44,144 bases of DNA from Lachnospiraceae bacterium (GCA_021771755.1 JAETOL010000020.1:1-44144); one strand, 5' to 3'; shown: positions 1 through 8,788, counted from the first letter of the stretch. Notes: generated by a model not told the origin, from the sequence alone. Translations and numbers: made by a program.

Positions 1-259
1 TTAAACCATAGATGCATGATTTCTGTGTACTTTATTCAGTTTTCAATGTGCAGTTTTTTATATCTATATTGAACACTCATAAGAGTGAATCAAACTTAAT
101 TCAATTCTGATGAAAAACTCATCCTGGTTTTCGGACAGTCTCCCCTGTAAACAAAATCTCTTTATCTTTTTACCTCAATAAACTATTTTCTACAATAGGT
201 GGCATTAATTGTGGACATTATTTTTTTATATATATACCGCTTTTATCCAGTAAGAGTAA
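1..259. other. left-edge region without a gene
   Basis: This AT-rich stretch has no coding signal that I can support. On the - strand, the segment between about 55 and 30 reads ACATTGAAAACTGAATAA, which resembles the boxA-like sequence found in the 16S-23S spacers and 23S leaders of Clostridia. No 16S or 23S sequence is visible in the window, so this stays a resemblance. The stretch 184-250 is poly-T and AT-repeat rich and probably lies just upstream of the promoter of the HTH genes. Confidence 0.3.
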
Positions 260-288
260 TTGAATAAAACAAAATTTCTATATATAAT
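260..288 (+). promoter_or_regulatory. sigma-A promoter of the paired HTH genes
   Basis: A -35 box TTGAAT (260-265) and a perfect -10 box TATAAT (283-288) are separated by 17 bp. The TTG at 260 could be read as a start codon in frame with the next gene, but it is better explained as this -35 box, since the ribosome-binding site lies downstream at about 317-324. Confidence 0.65.
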
Positions 289-331
289 AGATAGACAGTT
301 ATTTAACAATAATTACGAGAGGGGTTATACT

Positions 332-1825
332 GTGTCAGATTTTTCAAAGCTTTTAAGCAGATTCATTAAAGAAAAAAAAATTTCCGTTTCTTCTATGGTA
401 GAATATTGCGGCATTGACCGTTCTGCCATGTATAAGATCATCAAAGGAAAACGCAACCCGCCTTCTCTCGAAATACGGGACAGAATATCTCATTTTATGC
501 GTCTTACCCCTGAAGAAAGCAGACTTTTTAATCAGGCCTATGAAATTTCTTTAACAGAAAAAGATGTTTACGAAAAAAGAAAACAAGCAGAAAAATTCAT
601 TTTAAATTTCCCTGCTGTCTTTCAGACCGAATACAGTAGTTTCTGCAGTTCTTCTTCCTCAGAACGGCCGGAAATCTTACCCGAAAAGAAATGTACCGCC
701 TTTTCCAGCCAGAATATGTTTTACTTTTATGCCCAGCAGATCATTGAATCAGAGGCAGATTCAGAAAACGGACAGATTGGTCTCCTGCTCCAGCCTGACA
801 GTGAATTTCTCTTCAGTTTTCTCACTGGTCTTAAATTATCGGGCTCCCCTTGCTTTATTGATCATATTTTCTGCATGAATCATTTTTCCAAAGGGGAGAC
901 TTCTTATAATAATTTAGATACGCTTTCCAGGCTTTTGCCATTATTTATCAATGGCATTCATTACCGGCCATACTTTTTTTATGATAATGTTCACTCACAT
1001 TACCATAACCTGAATGCGTTTTCTTCTATGATCCTGACAAAAAAATATGCAATCACCTGTACCGCAGACTTAAAAAACGGCATTCTTCATAAGGATCCAA
1101 AAACCATAACCATGTTATGGAAGCTTTTTCATTCCTATAAGGCCAAATGTCATCCTCTTTTTTATATTCCCAATTCCGTAATAGAGGACGGCAGTATGGT
1201 TCAGAAAACTGTCAAAAACTGTTCTGAGCTTTATTTTATCGAACCAGAGCCCTGCCTGATTCCTTTTATCAGTGAGTCGATTCTTCCGTCTCTTCTGCCG
1301 GAAGATCATCCAAACAGGGAAACTATGCTTTCTTATATGTACAGTTACCTGAAAGAATCAAAGAAGTCTTTTTCAAAAGCTGATATGCACTTTTATTTTT
1401 GCAAAAATGAACTGGATCGTTTTGCCGAAACAGGTATTTTGACAGAACTGCCTCGTCCGTTGTCCGACACTTATGCACTTTCTGTCAAAGAAAGGATCGA
1501 ACTTCTGGAAAAGATATTCAACAGTCCTTTTAAAGTCCACTATCACTTTTTGAAAGAACCATTTCTGCAGGCAGCATCTCGTCTCCGGCTATGTGTGGGA
1601 GAAAACAGTATGTATCTCCAGTTCTTAAACAATCAGCTTCATCGTTCTTACTTATTTCTTCAGGAACCGGAGATTATAGAAATACTTTTTGATTATTTAA
1701 AAAATATTGATAAAAATACAATCTGCAGTGAAGAAGAAACCCTGGCCTATTTTAGAGAGACCATAAACTGGCTGAAGAAAAAAGAGAAGGAGAATGAACC
1801 ATGTCTGACTTCCCGGAAATCCTGA
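332..1825 (+). CDS. XRE-like HTH protein, long paralogue
   Basis: A 497-residue protein with an N-terminal helix-turn-helix of the Cro/XRE type (about residues 8-70; motif IDRSAMYKIIKGKRNPP) and a long C-terminal region that I do not recognise. It is probably a cytoplasmic DNA-binding regulator; its signal is unknown. The GTG at 332 was chosen because AGAGGGG lies 7 nt upstream and because its product starts VSDF, matching MSDF of the paralogue that follows. An upstream in-frame TTG at 260 coincides with a promoter -35 box. The last 25 bases overlap the next gene, so the two are translationally coupled. No membrane segments or catalytic motifs are visible. Function beyond DNA binding is inference. 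Confidence 0.7.
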   Translation: MSDFSKLLSRFIKEKKISVSSMVEYCGIDRSAMYKIIKGKRNPPSLEIRDRISHFMRLTPEESRLFNQAYEISLTEKDVYEKRKQAEKFILNFPAVFQTEYSSFCSSSSSERPEILPEKKCTAFSSQNMFYFYAQQIIESEADSENGQIGLLLQPDSEFLFSFLTGLKLSGSPCFIDHIFCMNHFSKGETSYNNLDTLSRLLPLFINGIHYRPYFFYDNVHSHYHNLNAFSSMILTKKYAITCTADLKNGILHKDPKTITMLWKLFHSYKAKCHPLFYIPNSVIEDGSMVQKTVKNCSELYFIEPEPCLIPFISESILPSLLPEDHPNRETMLSYMYSYLKESKKSFSKADMHFYFCKNELDRFAETGILTELPRPLSDTYALSVKERIELLEKIFNSPFKVHYHFLKEPFLQAASRLRLCVGENSMYLQFLNNQLHRSYLFLQEPEIIEILFDYLKNIDKNTICSEEETLAYFRETINWLKKKEKENEPCLTSRKS

Positions 1826-2685
1826 ACCGCTTTATTACGGAAAAAAACATTCATGTATACTCTATGGTCAAATACTGTGATATTGACCGGTCAACCATGT
1901 ACAAGATCATTAAAGGGACACGCAGACCTCCCTCCGAAGAGATCCGTGATAAAATTGCTGCTTTTATGCGTCTGTCTCCTGCAGAAACCCAGCAGTTTGA
2001 ACATGCATGGCAGATATCGGTTACTGGAAAAGTCAATTATTATCGAAGAAAAAATGCAGAATCCTTTCTCCTGAATTTCCCGGCTTTTTCTGATATGCCA
2101 GGAGAGTTTCCCGGCCCCGCAAGGAAACCTTTTTCCAGTAAAAAGGAATGTATTTCTTTTTCCGACCAAAACGAGTTTTCCGCTTTTTTTAAATATATCA
2201 TTGAACAGGAAAAAATTTCCGGAGACGGGCAGATCGGACTTCGCAGTCTCTGTCATCCCCTTTTCCAGGTTCCTGACCAGAATTCCATCTGCAGGATCCG
2301 TTCTTCTTCCAGTCCGGCTTTTTCCGGATGGAGTTTCAAAGAAAATGGAGTACACTGTTACTGTAGTAAAAATACTGTAAAAAAATATATCTCGGACCTG
2401 CGGCTTCATGCATCCGATAATAATCTTCTGAATTTCAGCGCACAACATTTTCATTTTTTAAAATCGCCTTTAGCCGAAGCGTCTGAAAATATTCAGATTT
2501 ATGCAGAAGATAAAAATATGTTTCTTCATTTTAAAAACACCAGCGGAGGCTCCGTATATCTTGATCTTCAGGAACCTCGACTGGCATCTGCACTTCTGGA
2601 TTATATCAAAAATATTGAGAAAGATTTTCTGTATACGGAGGAAGAAAATATCCGCTATGTAAAAGAAATCAATCAAAAAATATAA
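1801..2685 (+). CDS. XRE-like HTH protein, short paralogue
   Basis: A 294-residue paralogue of the preceding gene. The N-terminal HTH (about residues 5-65, IDRSTMYKIIKGTRRPP) and the C-terminal 80 residues (LQEPRLASALLDYIKNIEK) align closely with the longer copy. The middle is missing: GQIGL, which is followed by more than 100 residues in the long copy, here runs almost directly into CHPLFQVP, and a second block is also shortened. AAGGAG lies about 8 nt before the ATG. The gene overlaps the upstream gene by 25 bases and ends just before a strong terminator, so both form one transcription unit. It could be a co-regulator or a dominant-negative form of the long copy; this is inference. Confidence 0.7.
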   Translation: MSDFPEILNRFITEKNIHVYSMVKYCDIDRSTMYKIIKGTRRPPSEEIRDKIAAFMRLSPAETQQFEHAWQISVTGKVNYYRRKNAESFLLNFPAFSDMPGEFPGPARKPFSSKKECISFSDQNEFSAFFKYIIEQEKISGDGQIGLRSLCHPLFQVPDQNSICRIRSSSSPAFSGWSFKENGVHCYCSKNTVKKYISDLRLHASDNNLLNFSAQHFHFLKSPLAEASENIQIYAEDKNMFLHFKNTSGGSVYLDLQEPRLASALLDYIKNIEKDFLYTEEENIRYVKEINQKI

Positions 2686-2692
2686 ATATCAC

Positions 2693-2741
2693 AAAAGGAC
2701 TGTTGTATTCCCTGTACTTGCCAGGCTACAACAGTCCTTTT
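2693..2741. terminator. bidirectional intrinsic terminator
   Basis: A perfect 15-bp inverted repeat: AAAAGGACTGTTGTA (2693-2707) pairs with TACAACAGTCCTTTT (2727-2741). It has T-rich flanks on both sides. It separates the + strand HTH pair from the convergent acidic-protein gene. Confidence 0.85.
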
Positions 2742-2754
2742 GTATCCTGCTGAA

Positions 2755-3129
2755 TCACTCAGCAGTCTCTGTTTTTTCCTCTGTCACTTCTTCGGATTCT
2801 TCACTTGCTTCTTCTGCGGTCTCTTCCACAGCTTCTTCTGGCTCTTCTGCAGCTTCTTCAGAAGCTTCCACAGCAGGCTCTTCTGTCTCCTCTGTTTCCT
2901 CAACAGCCTCGTCTGCTTCTTCCCAGGATGCAAAAGCTTCAGATTCCTCTTCTTTTTTCAGTTCCTCAGAAGTTTCCTCCGGGAATTCAAAGTCAGCAAA
3001 GTCCTCATCGAAATCTTCGAATTCGCTGGCTCTTTTTTTCTTCAGTACCAGTGCTGCAACTGCACCTGCTGCCGCTGCTGTAGCTGCTCCCACTGCTACC
3101 AGTCCCCAGTATTTGTTTACCTTTGCCAT
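2755..3129 (-). CDS. small membrane-anchored acidic protein
   Basis: A 124-residue protein of unknown function. Residues 8-28 form one alanine/valine-rich membrane segment, followed by the positive stop KKKR and then about 90 residues made mostly of Glu, Asp, Ala and Thr, without any recognisable fold and likely disordered. The positive charges after the helix suggest the acidic tail is cytoplasmic, although a signal-anchor in the other orientation cannot be excluded. A clear AAAGGAG lies before the ATG. It is the last gene before the convergent terminator and follows sigH. Low-complexity composition makes homology inference unsafe. Confidence 0.6.
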   Translation of the reverse strand: MAKVNKYWGLVAVGAATAAAAGAVAALVLKKKRASEFEDFDEDFADFEFPEETSEELKKEEESEAFASWEEADEAVEETEETEEPAVEASEEAAEEPEEAVEETAEEASEESEEVTEEKTETAE

Positions 3130-3233
3130 AATATACTGCTCCTTTCATCTCTGACCGGATGGTCATTATGATATTTTAAACAAATAATCTTTTATTATTG
3201 TACTACTTTTTGTGCGAAAAAAAAAGGGTAATC

Positions 3234-3827
3234 TTATCCTTGCAGGCTTTCGATATAATCTCTGATCTTCGCACGAATCCTCTGAAGAGCATTATCAATA
3301 GATTTCGGTTTTTTTTCCATCATCTCTGCGATCTGAACATATCCATAACCTCTGAGATAAAGATCCAGAACCTTATTCTCCATGGGACTTAACGCCTTAC
3401 TGATCTTTTTTTTCAAAAAACCGGTATTTTCTCTGTCAATAATAAGTGCTTCCGGATTTTCCGACCATAACCCTTCAAGAGCTCCAAGCTCTTCTTCTTC
3501 ACTTAAAGAAACGTAAGAATTAAGCGGTATATGCTTCTGTCTGTTAGAATTTTTTACCGCACTGTAAAGCTGTCGGTCTATACAGATTCCCGCAAAGGTC
3601 TGAAAAGAGGCTTCACGATCAGAACGATAATCCTGAACAGCCTTAAAAAGCCCGATCATCCCCTCCTGAATCAGATCATCTGTTTCTCCTCCGATCAAAT
3701 ACATGGCTCTTGCTCTTTTTTTGACAAAATCCTTATATTTTTCCATCAGATAATCTGATATTCCGCTTTCGCCTTTTCTGAGTCTTTCGATCAGTTCCTC
3801 ATCGCTGCACTGCTCGTATTGGCTCAT
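3234..3827 (-). CDS. sigH: RNA polymerase sigma-70 family factor, SigH-like
   Basis: A 197-residue sigma factor resembling sporulation sigma-H. Region 2 (ARAMYLIGGETDDLIQEGMIGLFKAVQDYR) is the core-binding and -10 recognition region and resembles the SigH signature; region 4 HTH is near the C terminus (YVQIAEMMEKKPKSIDNALQRIRAKI). It should direct RNA polymerase to SigH promoters in stationary phase or early sporulation. The ATG at 3827 was chosen because GGAGGA lies immediately upstream; an in-frame ATG at 3851 would sit in front of that site. It follows rlmB with about 26 bases between, the usual order in Clostridia. The common downstream genes rpmG, secE and nusG are absent here. Confidence 0.88.
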   Translation of the reverse strand: MSQYEQCSDEELIERLRKGESGISDYLMEKYKDFVKKRARAMYLIGGETDDLIQEGMIGLFKAVQDYRSDREASFQTFAGICIDRQLYSAVKNSNRQKHIPLNSYVSLSEEEELGALEGLWSENPEALIIDRENTGFLKKKISKALSPMENKVLDLYLRGYGYVQIAEMMEKKPKSIDNALQRIRAKIRDYIESLQG

Positions 3828-3853
3828 ATTTCCTCCGTTTCTCTTTTCCATAT

Positions 3854-4591
3854 TTATTTCACCATCAGCCTCTGACGAACAATCTCGTATGCCAGCACTC
3901 CTGCTGCCACAGATGCATTCAAAGAGTCAATGTCTCCCTTCATTGGGATAGAGGCAGTAAAATCACAAGCTTCTCTTACCAAACGGCTGACACCTTCGCC
4001 TTCGTTGCCCACGATCATTCCAATGGGACCGGTCAGATTCAGCTGATACATCGGTTCTCCGCCCATATCTGCACATACGAACCAGATTCCTTTTTCCTTC
4101 AGTTCTTCAATGGTACGGACCAGATTTGTAACTTTTGCTACCGGAGTATAATGAAGCGCACCTGCTGAAGTCTTGGCAACGGTCGCCGTCAGACCTACGG
4201 AACGTCTCTTTGGTATGATCACACCATGCGCACCTGCCAGATTAGCAGTACGAATGATCGCCCCCAGATTGTGGGGATCTTCTACATTATCCAAAAGCAC
4301 CAGGAAAGGCGGTTCTCCTTTTTCTTCTGCTTTTGCAAGAATTTCCTCTACTGTAGCATATTCATAGGCAGCCACCTGAGCGATAACTCCCTGGTGCGCC
4401 TTTGTCTCACTAAGCTGGTCAAGACGTTCCTTAGAAACATAATTAATGATCGTATCTTTTTTTCTTGCTTCTCTGGCAATGGTACGAACCGGACCATCCT
4501 GGCATCCATCCAGAATAAACAGTTTGTCCACACATTTGCCAGAACGAAATGCTTCGAGAACGGCGTTCCGTCCTTCTATCAGTTCACTCAT
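3854..4591 (-). CDS. rlmB: 23S rRNA (guanosine-2'-O)-methyltransferase RlmB
   Basis: A 245-residue SpoU/TrmH-family RNA methyltransferase. Family knowledge: RlmB methylates the 2'-O of G2251 in the 23S rRNA peptidyl-transferase loop using S-adenosylmethionine. Visible signatures are the N-terminal substrate-binding domain (EGRNAVLEAFRSGK), motif 1 NVEDPHNLGAIIRTANLAGAHGV, motif 2 IVGNEGEGVSRLV and motif 3 IPMKGDIDSLNASVAAGVLAYE, which together build the trefoil-knot SAM site. Its length is typical. It overlaps mrnC by 4 bases (ATGA arrangement), so the two are co-translated. Confidence 0.93.
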   Translation of the reverse strand: MSELIEGRNAVLEAFRSGKCVDKLFILDGCQDGPVRTIAREARKKDTIINYVSKERLDQLSETKAHQGVIAQVAAYEYATVEEILAKAEEKGEPPFLVLLDNVEDPHNLGAIIRTANLAGAHGVIIPKRRSVGLTATVAKTSAGALHYTPVAKVTNLVRTIEELKEKGIWFVCADMGGEPMYQLNLTGPIGMIVGNEGEGVSRLVREACDFTASIPMKGDIDSLNASVAAGVLAYEIVRQRLMVK

Positions 4592-5013
4592 AAATCTTCC
4601 TCTCTGATTCCCATGCGGATCAAAGTTATCATCCGCTCATATTCCTCTTTCAGATACAGATACCCCATCAGGGCCTCAAAGCCTGTTGCCCTGCGGTAAT
4701 CCGCCATGGTGGCATGTTTTGCCATGGTAGGAGAATGTGCATTTCTTCCTCTTCGATATACGCTGAGTTCTTCTGGTGTCAGCTTTTCCTCAATTACTTC
4801 CATAATCCCCGACTGCGCAACAGCCTTCACCAGACTGCTGGCTTTTTTGTGCAGGCGGTTTACAGGACAATTTCCCTTTTTTACAAGAATTGTCCGGATG
4901 ATCAGTTCATAAACGCCATCACCAATATAGGCCAGAGTCAGCGGAGAGTAGCTTCGGATGTCCTGATCTTCCAGATGAAAAAGCTCTTTCAGTTCCTTTA
5001 AACTCGTTTCCAT
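4588..5013 (-). CDS. mrnC: mini-ribonuclease III
   Basis: A 141-residue single-domain RNase III enzyme without a dsRNA-binding domain. Family knowledge: MrnC matures the ends of 23S rRNA precursors in Firmicutes. The signature around residues 26-40 (LAYIGDGVYELIIR) carries the catalytic Asp32 and Glu36; the second acidic site is in the C-terminal half. It overlaps the end of cysS by 16 bases, with a GAGGGAG site placed inside the cysS end, and is followed by overlapping rlmB. The cysS-mrnC-rlmB order is conserved in Firmicutes. Confidence 0.92.
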   Translation of the reverse strand: METSLKELKELFHLEDQDIRSYSPLTLAYIGDGVYELIIRTILVKKGNCPVNRLHKKASSLVKAVAQSGIMEVIEEKLTPEELSVYRRGRNAHSPTMAKHATMADYRRATGFEALMGYLYLKEEYERMITLIRMGIREEDL

Positions 5014-6404
5014 TTTACTCCCTCACGGGTATCTTTTAATTCAATTCCCATTTCAAGAAGCTTGTCACGGATCTCATCTGCTTTTGCAAAATCTCTGGCT
5101 TTTCTGGCTGCCTGACGCTGCTCGATCAGTTCCTCGATATTGGAATCAAGAGCTTCCTCTTTTTTCAGAACAATCAGTCCTAAAACATCTGAAAGCTTTA
5201 CAAGCAGATCAAGAAGATTTCCCGCAAATTCTCCACTGCTCAATTCGTCAACGTTTGTATTGGCAAATTTTACAAGCTCAAAAATTGCAGCCAGAGCATC
5301 TGCTGTATTAAAGTCATCATCCATCGCCGCCTCAAATTTTTCCCGGAAAGCATCGGCCTGCTGAAGAAGCAGTTTCTCTGCCTCAGTCATTGATTCCGTA
5401 TTCGCTGCTTTACGGTCTTTTAATCGTGCTGCACCTTCTACGATACGTTCCAGTGAATTTTTTGCCGCCTCCATCAGATCCGCACTGAAATTCAACGGGC
5501 TTCTGTAATGAGCATTCAGCATAAAGAATCTTAACACCTGAAGATCATACTGCTGGCTGATCTCTCTGACTGTACGGAAATTACCAAGAGATTTGGACAT
5601 CTTACGGTTATCAATATTCAGGAAACCGTTATGCATCCAGTATTTTGCAAATATTTTTCCATTGCAGCACTCACTCTGGGCAATCTCGTTTTCATGGTGC
5701 GGAAAGATCAGATCCTCTCCGCCGGCATGAATATCAATTTCTTCTCCAAGATATTTTTTGGCCATTACCGAGCATTCGATATGCCATCCCGGACGACCGT
5801 CACACCAAGGAGAAGTCCAGAAAGGCTCTCCTTCTTTTTTCGGTTTCCAGAGTACGAAATCCATTGGGTCTTCTTTCTGGTCTTCACCGGAAACCTGCAG
5901 TGCACGGAATCCGGACTGAAGATCATCCAGATTCTTGTGAGAAAGCTTTCCGTATTCTTTGAAATTTTTCACACGGAAATATACCGTTCCGTCTGCTGCC
6001 GGATATGCATATCCTTTGTCGATCAGCGTCTGGATCATATCGATCATGCCGTTGATCTCCTGTGTCGCCTGAGGATGGGTAGTTGCCGGCTTTACGTTCA
6101 TTCCAGCCATATCTTTTTTGCACTCTTCAATATAGCGGTTTGAAATTTCATCTGCACTGACCCCTTCTTCCAGGGCTTTTTTAATGATCTTATCATCTAC
6201 GTCGGTAAAGTTGGATACAAAATTAACCTCATATCCTTTATACTCCATATAGCGGCGGACTGTATCAAAAATGATCATCGGTCTGGCATTTCCAATATGG
6301 ATCAGGTTATAAACCGTAGGACCGCATACATACATCCTTACCTTTCCCTCTTCCAGAGGCACGAATTCTTCTTTTGTCCGTGTCATGGTGTTAAACAGCT
6401 TCAT
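4998..6404 (-). CDS. cysS: cysteinyl-tRNA synthetase
   Basis: A 468-residue class I aminoacyl-tRNA synthetase that charges tRNA-Cys. Visible: the zinc-ligand cysteine at 27 in YVCGPTVYN, the HIGH-type motif HIGN at 36-39, the conserved WHIECSVM block, HHENEIAQSE, and the KMSKS loop (NRKMSKSLGNF). The C-terminal helical domain ends VKWKRV. Length is normal. GGAGGAG lies 7 nt before the ATG. It is downstream of ispF with about 45 bases between, and its end overlaps mrnC. Confidence 0.96.
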   Translation of the reverse strand: MKLFNTMTRTKEEFVPLEEGKVRMYVCGPTVYNLIHIGNARPMIIFDTVRRYMEYKGYEVNFVSNFTDVDDKIIKKALEEGVSADEISNRYIEECKKDMAGMNVKPATTHPQATQEINGMIDMIQTLIDKGYAYPAADGTVYFRVKNFKEYGKLSHKNLDDLQSGFRALQVSGEDQKEDPMDFVLWKPKKEGEPFWTSPWCDGRPGWHIECSVMAKKYLGEEIDIHAGGEDLIFPHHENEIAQSECCNGKIFAKYWMHNGFLNIDNRKMSKSLGNFRTVREISQQYDLQVLRFFMLNAHYRSPLNFSADLMEAAKNSLERIVEGAARLKDRKAANTESMTEAEKLLLQQADAFREKFEAAMDDDFNTADALAAIFELVKFANTNVDELSSGEFAGNLLDLLVKLSDVLGLIVLKKEEALDSNIEELIEQRQAARKARDFAKADEIRDKLLEMGIELKDTREGVKWKRV

Positions 6405-6448
6405 AATCTATCTCCTCCGATTTCTATATTCTATCCGTTTCCGGATTT

Positions 6449-6922
6449 TTATTTTTCTTCCAAAAGGCATACTGCCTGAGAAGCAATTCCCTCGCCTCTT
6501 CCGGTAAAGCCCAGCCCCTCTTCTGTCGTTGCCTTTACATTTACTCTGGCTTCCGGAATTCTCATTGCCTCAGCCAGGTTTTTACGCATTTGTGGAATAT
6601 GAGGAGCCATCTTTGGTTTCTGAGCAATAATCACAGCATCCACATTCCCAACTGAAAAACCATTTTTTTCAAGCAGATCCATAACATATTCCAGAAGCTT
6701 TAAACTGGAGATTCCCTTATATGCAGGATCCGTATCAGGAAAATGTTTTCCGATGTCTCCCAAAGCGGAAGCTCCCAAAAGGGCGTCCATTACTGCATGG
6801 ATCAAAACATCTGCATCAGAATGTCCCAACAGACCTTTTTCCCACGGTATCTTCACACCGCCAAGGATCAGATCACGTCCCTCTGTCAGCTTATGTACAT
6901 CATAACCCATTCCTACTCTCAT
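6449..6922 (-). CDS. ispF: 2-C-methyl-D-erythritol 2,4-cyclodiphosphate synthase
   Basis: A 157-residue enzyme of the MEP isoprenoid pathway; it converts CDP-ME 2-phosphate to the cyclic diphosphate. The metal-ligand motif DVH is at residues 8-10, with [19 protein letters not shown] containing the third histidine, and [15 protein letters not shown] at the C terminus. The start at 6922 (second ATG) was chosen because AAAGGAG lies 7 nt upstream and the product begins [10 protein letters not shown] as in the family; the ATG at 6928 is too close to that site. It begins 2 bases after the stop of the G1P-dehydrogenase homologue, so the two are coupled. IspD is not in this window. Confidence 0.94.
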   Translation of the reverse strand: MRVGMGYDVHKLTEGRDLILGGVKIPWEKGLLGHSDADVLIHAVMDALLGASALGDIGKHFPDTDPAYKGISSLKLLEYVMDLLEKNGFSVGNVDAVIIAQKPKMAPHIPQMRKNLAEAMRIPEARVNVKATTEEGLGFTGRGEGIASQAVCLLEEK

Positions 6923-6924
6923 GA

Positions 6925-8196
6925 TCATTCTCCTTTCACATCCAGCATTTTACTTACTCTCAAAAGACTAAGTCTCCTTCTTACATAAGGAGCAAGTTTC
7001 AGGCTAAGCGGAACAATATCCTCTGTAAGTCCGATATCATATACGCTTCTCTTGCATCCTGCCGTTTCCATTTCGTGAAACAGACTCTCTTCCGAAGGCA
7101 GTTCATCGATCAGATCTGCAATTTTTTCCAAACTGTCTGCCAGACGGGAAGGATTCACTTTCAAAAGAGGTTCCGGAGCATTTTCTTTCCGGATATCTTC
7201 CAGAAGGCCTTTTGGCCCAAAATATGTTTCCAGAAGCTCTGTTTCTTCCTCATACGGTTTTACCCTGCATCTGTCCTCTCTTATTGCACAGGCAAGACGT
7301 TTATATTCTTTTAATACAAGCATAGTTCCTACGGAAACTTTTTCTCCATGAAGTGCATCCAGATGAGAATTGATCACTTCCATCTCCCATAAATGGGAAA
7401 GATGATGCTCTGCACAGGATGCCGGACGGGAATTCCCGATCATCTGCATAGCCAGACCTGAAAGTATCAGTGCATACATCAGTTTCTCGCATTCCTCCGG
7501 TTCTCCGGCTGCAATTTCCTTCATGCTGGAAACTACGTTTTTTAAAGCCTTTTCTTCCAGTTCAATGATTTCACTGCAGATATATTCTCCCGTAAGAAGA
7601 TTGGCGATCTTCCAGTCAGTCAGACAGATATATTTTCCCAAAAGATCGGAAACACCTGAGGCGGTCAGCCTTTTCGGTGCACGGGCAAAAATATCTGTAT
7701 CTGCAAAAACAGCAATTGGAGCCACTGCCTCAACTGTTTTTTTCATCCCTTTCCAGGTCATTGCCGCAACGTTTGATACGAATCCGTCCACACTGGCTGC
7801 AGTCGGAACTGAAACAAAAGGAATCTTATACTGAAAGGCCAGATAACGACTGATATCATGAATCGTACCGCTTCCAACTGCAAGGATCAGATCTATATCT
7901 TCTTCCATATAGTTTTCCACGATTTCTACCGCATGCTCGTCTGCATGGAGTTCCTCTGCATCCAGAGTCAGAACCTGACATCTGTCATAAATGTCCTCCA
8001 TGAGTTCTTCTGTTGCCTCCATTGTATTTGTGTCACAGATCAGAAGCGGTGAAATGTATTTTTTTAGAAAACCATCGGACATAGCCTCCTCAAGTTTCCC
8101 CACAGCACCTGATTCTATAAGAATTTCCTCTACTTCTATATGATGTTCCTTCCCGCACCTGCACGGTCGGCCAAAGTCATCCGTATCGACTCGCAT
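6925..8196 (-). CDS. sn-glycerol-1-phosphate dehydrogenase family protein (AraM/EgsA)
   Basis: A 423-residue member of the iron-containing-alcohol-dehydrogenase-like group that includes bacterial AraM/EgsA. Family knowledge: these reduce dihydroxyacetone phosphate to sn-glycerol-1-phosphate with NAD(P)H, using a bound metal. Visible: the dinucleotide-binding GSGTIHD at 108-114, the conserved PTAASVDGF at 131-139, and candidate metal ligands Asp184 (GVSDLLGKY), His264/His268 and His283 ([11 protein letters not shown]). The start at 8196 is preceded by GGAGGG at 9 nt; the TTG further upstream is not needed. An N-terminal CRCGKEHH patch is common in this family. Being head gene of an ispF-cysS group is unusual. 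Substrate is not proven by sequence. Confidence 0.8.
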   Translation of the reverse strand: MRVDTDDFGRPCRCGKEHHIEVEEILIESGAVGKLEEAMSDGFLKKYISPLLICDTNTMEATEELMEDIYDRCQVLTLDAEELHADEHAVEIVENYMEEDIDLILAVGSGTIHDISRYLAFQYKIPFVSVPTAASVDGFVSNVAAMTWKGMKKTVEAVAPIAVFADTDIFARAPKRLTASGVSDLLGKYICLTDWKIANLLTGEYICSEIIELEEKALKNVVSSMKEIAAGEPEECEKLMYALILSGLAMQMIGNSRPASCAEHHLSHLWEMEVINSHLDALHGEKVSVGTMLVLKEYKRLACAIREDRCRVKPYEEETELLETYFGPKGLLEDIRKENAPEPLLKVNPSRLADSLEKIADLIDELPSEESLFHEMETAGCKRSVYDIGLTEDIVPLSLKLAPYVRRRLSLLRVSKMLDVKGE

Positions 8197-8258
8197 GTAT
8201 TTTTTCCCTCCTGATTTCAAATATTACTATAAAGTGATATTATACATGATTTCCATGC

Positions 8259-8298
8259 AAAAAGAAACCCCCAGATAGCTTTCTCTCTGAAGGTTTCT
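8259..8298 (-). terminator. intrinsic terminator downstream of ridA
   Basis: Read on the - strand, AGAAACC (8292-8298) pairs with GGTTTCT (8264-8270) and is followed by a run of five T (8259-8263). It ends the ridA transcript and separates it from the G1P-dehydrogenase homologue. Confidence 0.7.
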
Positions 8299-8321
8299 CC
8301 TGTTTCTCACATTTTTAATTA

Positions 8322-8699
8322 TTATTTCTCAATCGCTGCGATCATTTCCACTTCACAAAGAACATTTTTCGGAAGTGTTTTTACTGCTACGCAGGATCGT
8401 GCAGGTTTATTCACAAAATATTTTGCATAAATTTCATTAAATGCTGCAAAATCTGCCATATCAGCAAGAAAACATGTTGTTTTTACTGCATTTGCAAGGC
8501 TTGTTCCTGCTTCCTCTGCAACGGCTACAAGGTTTTTCATCACCTGCTCTGCCTGTGCTTCGATTGTCTCTCCTGCAATCTCTCCTGTAGCAGGATCCAC
8601 CGGGATCTGTCCTGATGTAAATAATACATCATTTAAAATAATCGCCTGTGAATATGGTCCGATTGCTGCCGGAGCGTTGTCTGTATGTACTACTTTCAT
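8322..8699 (-). CDS. ridA: RidA family reactive-intermediate deaminase
   Basis: A 125-residue YjgF/YER057c/UK114 protein. Family knowledge: RidA trimers hydrolyse 2-aminoacrylate and related enamine/imine intermediates made by PLP enzymes, protecting them from damage. Visible: GPYSQAI near the N terminus, SGQIPVDPATGEI, the conserved arginine in KPARSCVAV, and the C-terminal VLCEVEMIA containing the conserved glutamate. The ATG at 8699 is preferred: GGGAG lies about 10 nt upstream, whereas the TTG at 8705 is too close. Own promoter and terminator, so it is monocistronic. Confidence 0.93.
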   Translation of the reverse strand: MKVVHTDNAPAAIGPYSQAIILNDVLFTSGQIPVDPATGEIAGETIEAQAEQVMKNLVAVAEEAGTSLANAVKTTCFLADMADFAAFNEIYAKYFVNKPARSCVAVKTLPKNVLCEVEMIAAIEK

Positions 8700-8735
8700 T
8701 TTCAATTTCTCCCTTCTGATTTTTATTCTGATTTC

Positions 8736-8764
8736 ATTTTATATCAAAAAATAGTAAGGGTCAA
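8736..8764 (-). promoter_or_regulatory. sigma-A promoter of ridA
   Basis: On the - strand, TTGACC (8759-8764) is separated by 17 bp from TAAAAT (8736-8741). It lies about 37 bases upstream of the ridA start. Confidence 0.6.
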
Positions 8765-8788
8765 GCAATAATTTTGTATTTTGTACAA

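Noticed and set aside
1891..2454. - strand open frame (187 codons) opposite the short HTH paralogue
   Set aside because: No ribosome-binding site and the + strand gene has clear homology to its neighbour.
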